Of a DNA stretch of 64,000 nucleotides, positions 44,446 through 51,762 are shown piece after piece (the stretch's first letter is position 1; every line of letters begins with the position of its first letter). The notes under the pieces were generated by a model that did no database searches, had not been told where the DNA came from, and saw nothing but the letters and a program-made list of their open reading frames with translations. Source of the DNA: Lewinellaceae bacterium (lineage in GTDB: Bacteria; Bacteroidota; Bacteroidia; Chitinophagales; Saprospiraceae). The stretch spans positions 62,001-126,000 of the forward strand of contig JACJYD010000002.1 of the NCBI GenBank assembly GCA_020636275.1, written 5' to 3'. The position numbers and the translations under genes are program-made.

Positions 44446-45270
44446 TTACGGTGCCTGATACACCACTGAAAAGGCGGGGGTCCACCCTAATAACTGGTGC
44501 CATTGGAAGGCAAAATCGAATTTCAACCCATTTGGCCACGACAATCCGGCGCCGGCAGTGGTCTGGATGGGTTGAGTGGAAAAGCCGACACGGATGGCGA
44601 GCCGTTCGGTGCTCTGGTATTCTGCTCCGCCTTTCCACCGGAGCGGGAAGTCGATATCTTTCTCGGCCTCCCCGCTGAGCAGCAGTTTTGTCGAGGCCCG
44701 GTAGGAAAAGCCCGCTTTGAGCAAGGTCGGGTAATACTCCCCGTTATTGCGCTGTATCCGAAAGGGGTTGAAGAGGTGAACACCCAGCCACAAAGGATCG
44801 GTGAGCATGGCCTGCAACCCGATGCCGCCGGTTAGGTTGAACTGGCTCCCGTAATCGGGGATGCGGGTATTGAGCAGGTCCAGGGCTGCACCGGCATACA
44901 GGTGTTCGAACAGCCGCCGGGCATACAGCAAGCCCAGGCGTTGCTCATTGTAGGCCTCGAACCCAAAGTAGTGCAGGTGCAAGCCAAATACGCCCGCCCG
45001 GGTGTCAATGGCTCCGGCCGCCGCGACCGACCGGATTTCGGGGATGAGAAATCGCTGCTCGGCCAGGGCCGTCGCGCTCCATCCGGGGAGAGTAGCCAGT
45101 CCGGCCGGATTGGAAAAGGCGCTGTTGATGTCCTGAAATGCCACGGAGGTATTGCCCATAGCAGCCCCCCTCGCGCCGGCATTGGGCGGAAGCCCGTTTT
45201 GGGCGAGCAATCCTGTGGTATGAAACAGCAGGACGATCAGCGTGGAGTAATTAAAAGGTCGAATAGCCAA
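44446..45270 (-). CDS. PorV/PorQ-like outer-membrane beta-barrel protein
   Basis: 274 aa. Signal peptide (LIVLLFHTTGLLAQ), then NAGARGAAMGNTSVAFQDINSAFSNPAGLATL, the usual opening of the OmpP1/UPF0164/PorV/PorQ type barrels. Amphipathic beta-strand repeats end in an aromatic C-terminus (WTPAFSVVYQAP). PorV acts in T9SS export of sorting-domain proteins such as those at 17831 and 50711, but this may equally be another barrel of the group. Confidence 0.72.
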   Translation of the reverse strand: MAIRPFNYSTLIVLLFHTTGLLAQNGLPPNAGARGAAMGNTSVAFQDINSAFSNPAGLATLPGWSATALAEQRFLIPEIRSVAAAGAIDTRAGVFGLHLHYFGFEAYNEQRLGLLYARRLFEHLYAGAALDLLNTRIPDYGSQFNLTGGIGLQAMLTDPLWLGVHLFNPFRIQRNNGEYYPTLLKAGFSYRASTKLLLSGEAEKDIDFPLRWKGGAEYQSTERLAIRVGFSTQPIQTTAGAGLSWPNGLKFDFAFQWHQLLGWTPAFSVVYQAP

Positions 45271-45355
45271 ACCGTTTATTGTTGGGGCGCCACCATTGGC
45301 GTTTGCAAAAATGCCCGCATTTTTTCATAAAAAAAACACCCTGGATACGTCATTT

Positions 45356-45973
45356 TTACCCTGCATTCGGAAGGAGCAGGATGGAGGGGATCAGGTTGGC
45401 GCCCTGTTCCCGGAGCTCGGCCATGAGGTCGTCGCCTTCGGCGGATTGGGGCTTGCAGCCGTCTTCGATGATCCAGGTCCGGAAGCCAAGGGCCAGGGCG
45501 TCGAGGGCCGTATATTTTACGCCGAATTCGAGAGGGACACCCAGGAGGTAGAGTTCTTCCACCCCTTTTTCGTGTAAGAAACCTGCCAGCCCCGTATCGG
45601 CCTGGTGGGCATTGTCGAAAAAGCCGCTGTAACTATCTACTTCCGGGTCGGTGCCTTTGAAAAAGTGCCGGTGGATCTTTTCTTCCTGAAGTCCGATCGC
45701 CATTTCGGCGCCAAAGCTGTTCTGAACGCAGTGGATCGGCCAGAGCAATTGCTCCACACCTCCCAGTTCGATCTTCTGGCCCGGACGCCGCCACAGGTGA
45801 TTGGCGGCGAAACACCCGTGATTCCCCGGGTGCCAATCCCGCACGGCGACGACCAGGTCAAATGCTTCCATCAGGCGATTGGCTACCGGGATCACCTCAT
45901 TTCCATAGGGTACTTCCACCATGCCGCCGGGCAGGAAATCGTTTTGCAGATCGATTAAAATTAATGCCTTCAT
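45356..45973 (-). CDS. pncA: nicotinamidase-like protein with catalytic Cys replaced by Gly
   Basis: 205 aa with strong nicotinamidase similarity: ALILIDLQNDFLPGG (Asp 8), the metal site RDWHPGNHGCF (D about 48, H 50) and PIHC (H about 81), and HFFKGTDPEVDSYSGFFDN (Lys about 105). Where nicotinamidases have the nucleophile in a DYCVK-type motif, this one reads LEFGVKYTALDALALGF (about 149-165). The Cys codon TGC is GGC. The active site otherwise appears intact. It may be an inactive relic or have another use. It follows the WG-repeat gene, with hairpin DNA between. Confidence 0.75.
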   Translation of the reverse strand: MKALILIDLQNDFLPGGMVEVPYGNEVIPVANRLMEAFDLVVAVRDWHPGNHGCFAANHLWRRPGQKIELGGVEQLLWPIHCVQNSFGAEMAIGLQEEKIHRHFFKGTDPEVDSYSGFFDNAHQADTGLAGFLHEKGVEELYLLGVPLEFGVKYTALDALALGFRTWIIEDGCKPQSAEGDDLMAELREQGANLIPSILLLPNAG

Positions 45974-45997
45974 GTTTTTTTATTGGCTGTTATGGCT

Positions 45998-46073
45998 GGG
46001 CGAAAGATATTTTGGTGTTTGGAATGGGCGAAAGATATTTTGGTGTTTGGAATGGGCGAAAGATATTTCGCCC
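45998..46073. repeat. 28-bp direct repeats ending in a terminator hairpin
   Basis: Two identical 28-bp units starting GGGCGAAAGATATTTTGG (45998-46025, 46026-46053), then a third start that turns into the hairpin GGGCGAAA-GATA-TTTCGCCC (46054-46073), ending next to the stop of the WG-repeat gene. The hairpin would terminate that transcript; the repeats lie downstream, in the leader of the nicotinamidase-like gene. Confidence 0.7.
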
Positions 46074-47240
46074 CTACTGGGTTTGGGCGCGGGCCATTCC
46101 CTCCGAAAAATCACGTACGTCCAAAAAACGGGGCGGGATGGCTACCTGTCCCTCGGGATCGATAAATCCGATCCCTTCATAAAACCCGGCCCGGGCCAGT
46201 CCTTCCCGGAAGGCCCAGACCAACCCGTACTGGGCCGGTGTAACGGGCACGCCGAGCGTGTCCAGGAACCCCCAAAGGAGGTCCTTTTGGTAGGGCGCCC
46301 GCCCCTCGCTGAACTCAAACAGTTGTTCGTATTCAAGGGGGGCGATCAGGGTGCCTTCCGGGTCGATGCAGCCGAAACGTCCGTCCTGAAAAACCACCCA
46401 ACGGTGGAACCCTCCATAGTAGAGCTCTTCGTATTGAGGGGGGACCACGAATTCGGCTTTCTTGTCGATCAGGCCCCACTGACCCGCTTCCTGCACTGGC
46501 GCTAATCCCTCCTTGAAATCGCGGGCGTTGGCAAATTGAAAAGGGATCGCGGGATATCCAGCCAAATCCAGGAAACCGTACAGACTATCTTTTCTGACCC
46601 GGTACAGGCTGTCAGACGCCGGTTCGAACTTCTCATACTGGGCGGGGATGACCCAATGGCCGTTCCGGTCGATCAGCCCCCATTTTTTCCCCAGCTTGGC
46701 CACCGCGTGTCCTTCCTTGAAGTTTTCCGCCCGGTCGAACTGACAGGGGATCAGCACATCGCCCAAGGCGTTGATGTAGCCGTATAGCTCTCCGCACTGG
46801 ATCCGGGCCATGCCGTCGGAAAAGTCGCTGGCCGCCTCCCAGAGCGGTTGGATGGCCATCTGGCCTTTGGTGTTGATGAACCCCATTCCCTGGTTGAAGA
46901 CCTTGACCCGGGCCAGGCCTTCGGAAAAATCCCAGGCGGCTTGATAGTTGGCTGGAACGACCAGTTTACCCTTCGAATTGATGTATCCCCACTTTCCCTC
47001 GATCCGGACTACAGCCAAGCCCTCGCGGAAATTCCGGCAGTCGTCGAACCGGGGTGAAATAACCCATTCGCCCAAGCGGTTGATATACCCCCATTTCACG
47101 GGCGAAGACTCATAGTCCTCTTCAATCGGTGGAAGCGCGTCCGCATCATTGGCCGGTGGAGGCGCCGGGTCGTTCGTACACCTCCACCCGGTGAAAAGCA
47201 GGAACCCCAATGCCAGGATTTTCAGCGAAATGTGCTTCAT
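46074..47240 (-). CDS. WG-repeat lipoprotein
   Basis: 388 aa. Lipoprotein signal (ILALGFLLFTGWRC, Cys 21). A Pro-rich linker precedes ten WG repeats of about 34 aa (e.g. WGYINSKGKLVVPANYQAAW, WGLIDRNGHWVIPAQYEKF), filling residues about 50-388. WG repeats form beta-propeller-like or stacked structures of unknown role. The start overlaps the NrtR stop by 4 bp, so both are in one message despite no obvious functional link. A terminator hairpin is just after the stop. Confidence 0.85.
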   Translation of the reverse strand: MKHISLKILALGFLLFTGWRCTNDPAPPPANDADALPPIEEDYESSPVKWGYINRLGEWVISPRFDDCRNFREGLAVVRIEGKWGYINSKGKLVVPANYQAAWDFSEGLARVKVFNQGMGFINTKGQMAIQPLWEAASDFSDGMARIQCGELYGYINALGDVLIPCQFDRAENFKEGHAVAKLGKKWGLIDRNGHWVIPAQYEKFEPASDSLYRVRKDSLYGFLDLAGYPAIPFQFANARDFKEGLAPVQEAGQWGLIDKKAEFVVPPQYEELYYGGFHRWVVFQDGRFGCIDPEGTLIAPLEYEQLFEFSEGRAPYQKDLLWGFLDTLGVPVTPAQYGLVWAFREGLARAGFYEGIGFIDPEGQVAIPPRFLDVRDFSEGMARAQTQ

Positions 47241-47950
47241 ATTTCAAAATTTACGCCCCTACGCAGGAGGTTAGGGTAGTTTTCGGATGCCAGCTGTTCG
47301 TATTTTTCCTTGTCAAAGCAGTACAGGCGGGCAGGACGATGTGCCACGCCTTCCTGTTTTCCCACCTCTTCCAGCACCCCCATTTTCAATATTCGGGTGC
47401 GGAAATTACGCTTGTTGAGCGGAATGCCCAAAACAACTTCATAAAGTTCCTGGAGTTGGGAAAGGGAAAAGTGGTTGGGGAGCAGTTCAAACCCGATGGG
47501 CTGATAGCGCAGTTTTCCCCGCAGCCGGTTGATGGCCGCCTCCACGATACCGGCGTGATCGAAGGCCAGGTGTGGAAGTTCATCGACGGAGAACCAGCCT
47601 ACCTGGCGGGCATCGCTGGCTGCACGGACGGGGTGGTCGGGCAGGTGCACCAATGCATAATAAGCTACACTGACCACGCGTCCGCGGGGATCCCGGTCCG
47701 GCCGGCCGAAGGTGTACAACTGCTCGATAAATACGTTCACCATGCCCGACTCTTCTTCCAGTTCCCGCAGCGCCGCGGTGTGCAGTTCTTCATCCATATC
47801 GACAAATCCGCCGGGTAGAGCCCAATGCCCGGCATACGGATCGTGTGCCCGTTGGATGAGCAAAACCTGCAGCGGCCGGCCGTTTTCGTAACCGAAAATG
47901 ACGCAGTCGACAGTGAGTGCGGGACGTGGGTACTCGTACGTGTAAGGCAT
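47237..47950 (-). CDS. nrtR: NrtR-type Nudix-domain transcription regulator
   Basis: 237 aa. N-terminal Nudix domain with a complete Nudix box (GFVDMDEELHTAALRELEEE, about 48-67), then a C-terminal winged-helix-like region (about 150-237: FSLSQLQELYEVVLGIPLNK, NFRTRILKMGVLEEVGK). This is the ADP-ribose-responsive NrtR architecture, which represses NAD-salvage genes; an intact Nudix box means it may also hydrolyse a nucleotide. Its neighbours are the NAPRT remnant (4 bp upstream) and the nicotinamidase-like gene, exactly the regulon expected for NrtR. The 3' end overlaps the WG-repeat gene. Confidence 0.85.
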   Translation of the reverse strand: MPYTYEYPRPALTVDCVIFGYENGRPLQVLLIQRAHDPYAGHWALPGGFVDMDEELHTAALRELEEESGMVNVFIEQLYTFGRPDRDPRGRVVSVAYYALVHLPDHPVRAASDARQVGWFSVDELPHLAFDHAGIVEAAINRLRGKLRYQPIGFELLPNHFSLSQLQELYEVVLGIPLNKRNFRTRILKMGVLEEVGKQEGVAHRPARLYCFDKEKYEQLASENYPNLLRRGVNFEI

Positions 47951-47953
47951 GGT

Positions 47954-48364
47954 TCAATCGGGTTGATAAACGAATTTCCCTGCCCGGAACAAGGGCGTGA
48001 GGAGCAGTTCATCCGGATCGCAAGCCTCCAGCGTGCTTCCGAACCGGAGCTCCAATACCGGCTTCAACAACAATACCTGTATGAGGGGCCCCCGGATGCA
48101 GAATTCAGCCTCCAAAGGGCGGCAAAGATCCAGATCGGCGGAAAAGGAAAATCGCTGGAGATAATTCAAAAAAGACTCATTAAAGCGTTGGGTTGCTCCC
48201 AGGTACTGGATGCTTCCCGGATCAAAAGAAAAACCACCGATCAGATCCACCAATGCGTCGAAACCGGGAAAATCACCACAATAGGCAGCAGGTTGTTGGT
48301 AGGTTCCGTTCTGCCAGCATTGAAAAGCGGGTAAAAGCAGGTCTGCATCGGGAAAAGGACGCAT
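47954..48364 (-). pseudogene. nicotinate phosphoribosyltransferase remnant, internally deleted
   Basis: An intact 136-codon frame. Residues about 1-110 resemble the N-terminal part of NAPRT (AYCGDFPGFDALVDLI, FDPGSIQYLGA, SFLNYLQRFSFSADLDLCRP, IRGPLIQVLLLKPVLEL). The end (LLLTPLFRAGKFVYQPD) resembles the NAPRT C-terminal PV-GK-VY segment. The roughly 250-residue catalytic core, including the active-site His region, is missing. So it reads as an in-frame deletion of a pncB gene, or less likely a new small protein. It stands directly before nrtR. Confidence 0.5.
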
Positions 48365-48369
48365 GGATA

Positions 48370-48396
48370 AACTTAGTTTAAAAGAGAAACTAAGTT
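48370..48396 (-). promoter_or_regulatory. palindromic operator candidate of the NrtR cluster
   Basis: AACTTAGTTT (48370-48379), 7-nt spacer, AAACTAAGTT (48387-48396): perfect 10-bp arms, ending 6 bp before the first ATG of the cluster. Its position and symmetry suit an autorepressor site of the NrtR-type regulator; the match to a known NrtR consensus was not established. Confidence 0.5.
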
Positions 48397-48433
48397 ATGG
48401 TATTTTTTGAATAAGTGCCTGGACAAAAATGTA

Positions 48434-48468
48434 ATAAACATTCGCGACCACAGGTCGCGAATGTTTAT
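48434..48468 (-). terminator. 16-bp palindrome after hscA
   Basis: ATAAACATTCGCGACC (48434-48449), loop ACA, GGTCGCGAATGTTTAT (48453-48468), perfect. 25 bp after the hscA stop. A bidirectional terminator shape with a GACC-ACA-GGTC apex. Confidence 0.7.
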
Positions 48469-48493
48469 AATAAGACTTTTCAACTTATACTTT

Positions 48494-50353
48494 TCAGGAA
48501 ATTTTCTTACCCCGCAGGGAATCTGCGATCACGGCATCCATAGCCCGCTGGGCGAGGGGCCGGGTGAATTCGTTGATCTCTTCCATAACCCGGTTGATGA
48601 GGTCCTTGTCTTCCCCTTCCGTGGCCAGCCGGAGCTGTTCCCGGTATTCCCGGATACCGCTGATCTCTTCATCGCTGAGGATCGCCCGGTTTTGCTGGAG
48701 GAATTTATCGGCCGACAGCAGGATGTTACGGGCTTCGTTTCGGGCCTCGAGCAGACCGCGCACGGCCATGTCCTCTTCGGCGTGTTGTATGGATTCGAGG
48801 AGCATTTTTGCCATTTCTTCTTCGCTCAGGCCGTAGGAAGAGCGGATCTCGATCTCCTGTTCCACATTGGAGCGGAGTTCCTTGGCCTTTACTTTGAGAA
48901 TGCCATCGGCATTGAGAATGAAATGGATCTCGATCTTGGGCAATCCGGCGGGCATGGGCGGAATTCCTTTCAGGATAAACTCGCCCAGTTTGCGGTTGTT
49001 TTCGACCAGGTCGCGCTCGCCCTGGTAAACGGCGATCTTGAGATTTCGCTGCCCGTCGACGGAGGTGGTGTACTGCCGTCCGGCTCGTGTCGGGATCTTG
49101 GTGTTGCGGGGAATGATGGTATCCATCAATCCGCCCACCGTTTCGATACCAAGGGAGAGAGGGGTGACGTCGAGCAGCAATACCTCTTTCTGGTTGCCGG
49201 CCAGCACGTCGGCCTGGATCGCGGCGCCCAGGGCTACGACCTCGTCGGGGTCGAGCTGGTCGTAGACGGGTTTGCCGAAAAATTCCGACACGGAGGTCTT
49301 GACCAGTGGCACGCGGGTCGTACCGCCGACCATCACGACGCGATCGATCTGTTTTTTGTCGAGCTGGGCATCGCGAAGGGCGTTGCGGCAGCAATCCAGC
49401 GTTTTGTCGACGTATTTCCGAATGAGCCCGTTGAAAGTATCGCGGTCGATCGATACGGCGTATCCATTCAGCGAAGATTGGAACCGCGCTTCTTTGCTCA
49501 GGGTTTTTTTTGCTTCTTCGGCTTTCAGGCGCAGGGCCTGGCTGAGTTCTTTATTGCGGGCGAGCTCTTCGGCATCGAGCTGATGGTGTTCGATCCAGTA
49601 GTCCATAATGGCCCGGTCGAAATCGTCTCCTCCCAGAAAGGTGTCGCCGTTCGTAGACAGCACTTCGAAGATGCCGTCGTGAAGGTGGAGTATGGAGATG
49701 TCGAAGGTACCGCCACCGAGGTCGTAGACGGCGATGGTCTGGTCGTGTTGATTGTCCTTATCCAGGCCGTAGGCCAGGCTGGCGGCCGTAGGTTCGTTGA
49801 CGATGCGGAGCACGTCGAGTCCGGCCAGTTTGCCTGCATCGCGGGTGGCTTGCCGCTGGGCATCGTTGAAATAGGCCGGCACGGTGATCACGGCGCGGTG
49901 CACGGGACGGCCCAGTTCGGTTTCCACCCGTACCTTGAGGGCTTTGAGGATCTCGGCCGACAGTTCGATCGGGGTATAGAATCGATCCTCGACCCGGATC
50001 TTGACCAGGCTTTCGGTATCGTCGTCGATGACCTTGTAGCCGAAGTAATTTTCCAGGCCGGCCACGTCCTTATAGGACTTTCCCATCAGTCGCTTAACCG
50101 AGTAAATGGTATTTTCCGGGTGGGTGATCAGCTTGTCTTTGGCGGAATCCCCCACCACGATGCGGCCGATGGCGGAGAAATAGACGATCGAGGGTACCAG
50201 CGAGCTTTTGCCCTCCTGGTCGCGCACGGCAATGGCTTTTCCGTCCTTGATGTAGGCGACCAGACTATTGGTAGTTCCGAGGTCAATACCGACGATCAGG
50301 TCGTCCTCTTTAGCAACTTTTCCCTCCTTTATGTTGATAGGTATTCGAGCCAT
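48494..50353 (-). CDS. hscA: Hsp70-type chaperone, HscA-like
   Basis: 619 aa. ATPase domain: VGIDLGTTNSLVAY, DLGGGTFDISIL, VGGTTRVPLV (about 20-380). Substrate domain with GEFILKGIPPMPAGLPKIEI and FILNADGILKVKAKEL (about 475-525) typical of HscA rather than DnaK; no EEVD tail and a shorter lid. The family matures Fe-S proteins with HscB and IscU. Neither partner is encoded nearby. A 16-bp tandem repeat lies just upstream of the start. Confidence 0.85.
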   Translation of the reverse strand: MARIPINIKEGKVAKEDDLIVGIDLGTTNSLVAYIKDGKAIAVRDQEGKSSLVPSIVYFSAIGRIVVGDSAKDKLITHPENTIYSVKRLMGKSYKDVAGLENYFGYKVIDDDTESLVKIRVEDRFYTPIELSAEILKALKVRVETELGRPVHRAVITVPAYFNDAQRQATRDAGKLAGLDVLRIVNEPTAASLAYGLDKDNQHDQTIAVYDLGGGTFDISILHLHDGIFEVLSTNGDTFLGGDDFDRAIMDYWIEHHQLDAEELARNKELSQALRLKAEEAKKTLSKEARFQSSLNGYAVSIDRDTFNGLIRKYVDKTLDCCRNALRDAQLDKKQIDRVVMVGGTTRVPLVKTSVSEFFGKPVYDQLDPDEVVALGAAIQADVLAGNQKEVLLLDVTPLSLGIETVGGLMDTIIPRNTKIPTRAGRQYTTSVDGQRNLKIAVYQGERDLVENNRKLGEFILKGIPPMPAGLPKIEIHFILNADGILKVKAKELRSNVEQEIEIRSSYGLSEEEMAKMLLESIQHAEEDMAVRGLLEARNEARNILLSADKFLQQNRAILSDEEISGIREYREQLRLATEGEDKDLINRVMEEINEFTRPLAQRAMDAVIADSLRGKKIS

Positions 50354-50364
50354 AGGAGTTGAAC

Positions 50365-50470
50365 AGTTGAAGGGTTGAAAAGTTGAAGGGTTGAAAAGTT
50401 GAAGGGTTGAAAAGTTGAAGGGTTGAAAAGTTGAAGGGTTGAAAAGTTGAAAGGTTGAAAAGTTGAAGAG
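50365..50470. repeat. 16-bp tandem repeat upstream of hscA
   Basis: Six units of AGTTGAAGGGTTGAAA (50365-50460; last with one change) plus a partial seventh. Each unit is itself two related 8-mers. It begins 12 bp before the hscA ATG and covers the expected leader/promoter position, so copy-number change could alter expression. Confidence 0.85.
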
Positions 50471-50486
50471 GGCGAATGTATTTAGT

Positions 50487-50657
50487 TTACCGGGTGATCA
50501 GCATTTTTTGGGTTGTTTGGCCACGCTGGTTTGAAATCGTGCAATATTACAGTCCGGCAGGCAACAGACTGCCGTCGAATTCAAGCCGGTTGAGGCCTTT
50601 GGCTGTTTCAACCGCATTTTCGATAATCAGGGAGATGGAAAAAATCCGGAGAAAAAG
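50487..50657 (-). pseudogene. decayed T9SS sorting-domain tail
   Basis: Minus-strand frame reading GLNRLEFDGSLLPAGL, then TAA, then YCTISNQRGQTTQKMLITR and a stop. The parts match the conserved end of T9SS sorting domains (compare GINQIDFDGSQLPDGIYLY at the end of the neighbouring protein). A nonsense codon interrupts it and no gene body lies upstream, so it is a remnant of a lost cargo gene. Confidence 0.6.
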
Positions 50658-50658
50658 C

Positions 50659-50696
50659 TTAGAATGAAGTGCGTCTAAAGACGCACTTCATTCTAA
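50659..50696 (-). terminator. 18-bp palindrome after the T9SS protein gene
   Basis: TTAGAATGAAGTGCGTCT (50659-50676), two bases, AGACGCACTTCATTCTAA (50679-50696), perfect. Follows the stop at 50711 by about 15 bp. Confidence 0.7.
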
Positions 50697-50710
50697 TAAT
50701 GAAAAACGCC

Positions 50711-51526
50711 TTACCAGCGGCTGATCTGCATTTTATTGGTCACTTGCGATACTCCGTTGAAGAAGGAGTAGAGGTAGATCCCGTCGGGCAGTTGGCTGCC
50801 GTCGAAATCGATCTGGTTGATGCCTTCTGCGATCTGAACGGAGCGGGAATAGACCACGCGCCCGAGCATGTCGCTTACCTGGAACTGGTAGGGGCCGGCT
50901 TCCCGCGATTCGACCTCGATAGTGGTCGTCCCGGAGAAGGGGTTGGGCATATTTCGAACGCTTTCGAACTGGCTGGCCACTTCAAAAAGGCTGGCATATA
51001 CAACGCAATTGGTGCTGTTCTCATCCAGTATGTACAGGTAAAAATGCCCTGGAGCGATCAACGGGTTGGGAAAGGTGAGCTGCAAGGGCAAACCGCCGGT
51101 ATAAACGGTTGCGGAAATGAACAACTCGTGTTGACCGATATCGGCAGCGTTGGTGGCTTTGCCGAAGATCACCGCGCAGCCCAGTTCGTTTTGCTTGAAG
51201 GTGCAGGTAGAATTGTTGCAATTGTAGTCAAACCCGGCGGGCAGGCCGGTGACGCCGGTAATACGGATGGAATCGAGCACGTAGGGCACGCCGCCAAACT
51301 TAATGGTGTCGCCGACCACGGCGGTAAATACAAACTGATAGTTTTTATTAAAACAGGCGCTATCCGTGATCCCGCCAAAAGGATTCAATGTCATGTCAAA
51401 CGGGGCAGGGTAGACGCCCAGTGCAGAGTCGGCGTAGACTTCATCAGGGACACAAGTACCGAATTGTGCGAAGCTGCTGACGAGCGCTCCAAAGACGACC
51501 AGCGAGGAAAGTAGTAGTTTTTTCAT
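50711..51526 (-). CDS. secreted protein with T9SS sorting domain, unknown body
   Basis: 271 aa. Signal peptide (LLLSSLVVFGALVSSFAQ), Cys-containing body (about 20-190, with several CxxC-like Cys: TDSACFNKNY, DYNCNNSTCTF, LGCAVIF) and a sorting domain (about 195-271: NMPNPFSGTTTIEV, VSDMLGRVVYS, LPDGIYLYSF). Exported by T9SS; body not recognised. The terminator follows. The previous + strand gene starts 237 bp away, in opposite direction. Confidence 0.8.
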   Translation of the reverse strand: MKKLLLSSLVVFGALVSSFAQFGTCVPDEVYADSALGVYPAPFDMTLNPFGGITDSACFNKNYQFVFTAVVGDTIKFGGVPYVLDSIRITGVTGLPAGFDYNCNNSTCTFKQNELGCAVIFGKATNAADIGQHELFISATVYTGGLPLQLTFPNPLIAPGHFYLYILDENSTNCVVYASLFEVASQFESVRNMPNPFSGTTTIEVESREAGPYQFQVSDMLGRVVYSRSVQIAEGINQIDFDGSQLPDGIYLYSFFNGVSQVTNKMQISRW

Positions 51527-51649
51527 GCAAAAGGAGGTTTAATTTTATTGAATAATGGATATTGGTATCCGGTTTTGAAGAGTCGTAAAAAGGTCCTTTC
51601 CACAAAGAAGGAGAACCATAATATTGATCAAAAATATTCCACAAAATCC

Positions 51650-51657
51650 TAACTTTG
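51650..51657 (+). promoter_or_regulatory. -7 element, TonB receptor gene
   Basis: TAACTTTG, matching TAnnTTTG. A TTG lies 23 nt upstream (51632-51634), slightly beyond the usual spacing. It is 105 nt before the receptor ATG. Confidence 0.4.
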
Positions 51658-51762
51658 GGAGATGGAGGTGAAAATTTATGGAAATTTTGACAAGCCTCCC
51701 TCTTTTCAACGAACCTGAAAATACATTCGTTTCCAGGTTAGGGCAAAAAAAGTTACCCCCTT

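Larger units (their letters stand above)
50354..50710. other. 357-bp intergenic region between hscA and a T9SS protein
   Basis: Contains the tandem repeat, a decayed T9SS tail and a terminator hairpin (separate entries). An apparent 63-codon + strand frame at 50476 is opposite the decayed tail and is not supported as a gene. Confidence 0.7.

Noticed and set aside
50365..50470. CRISPR-like array
   Set aside because: The 16-bp units are contiguous without spacers and no cas gene is near.
50476..50667. 63-codon + strand frame
   Set aside because: It lies opposite the decayed T9SS tail and has no signal or family.
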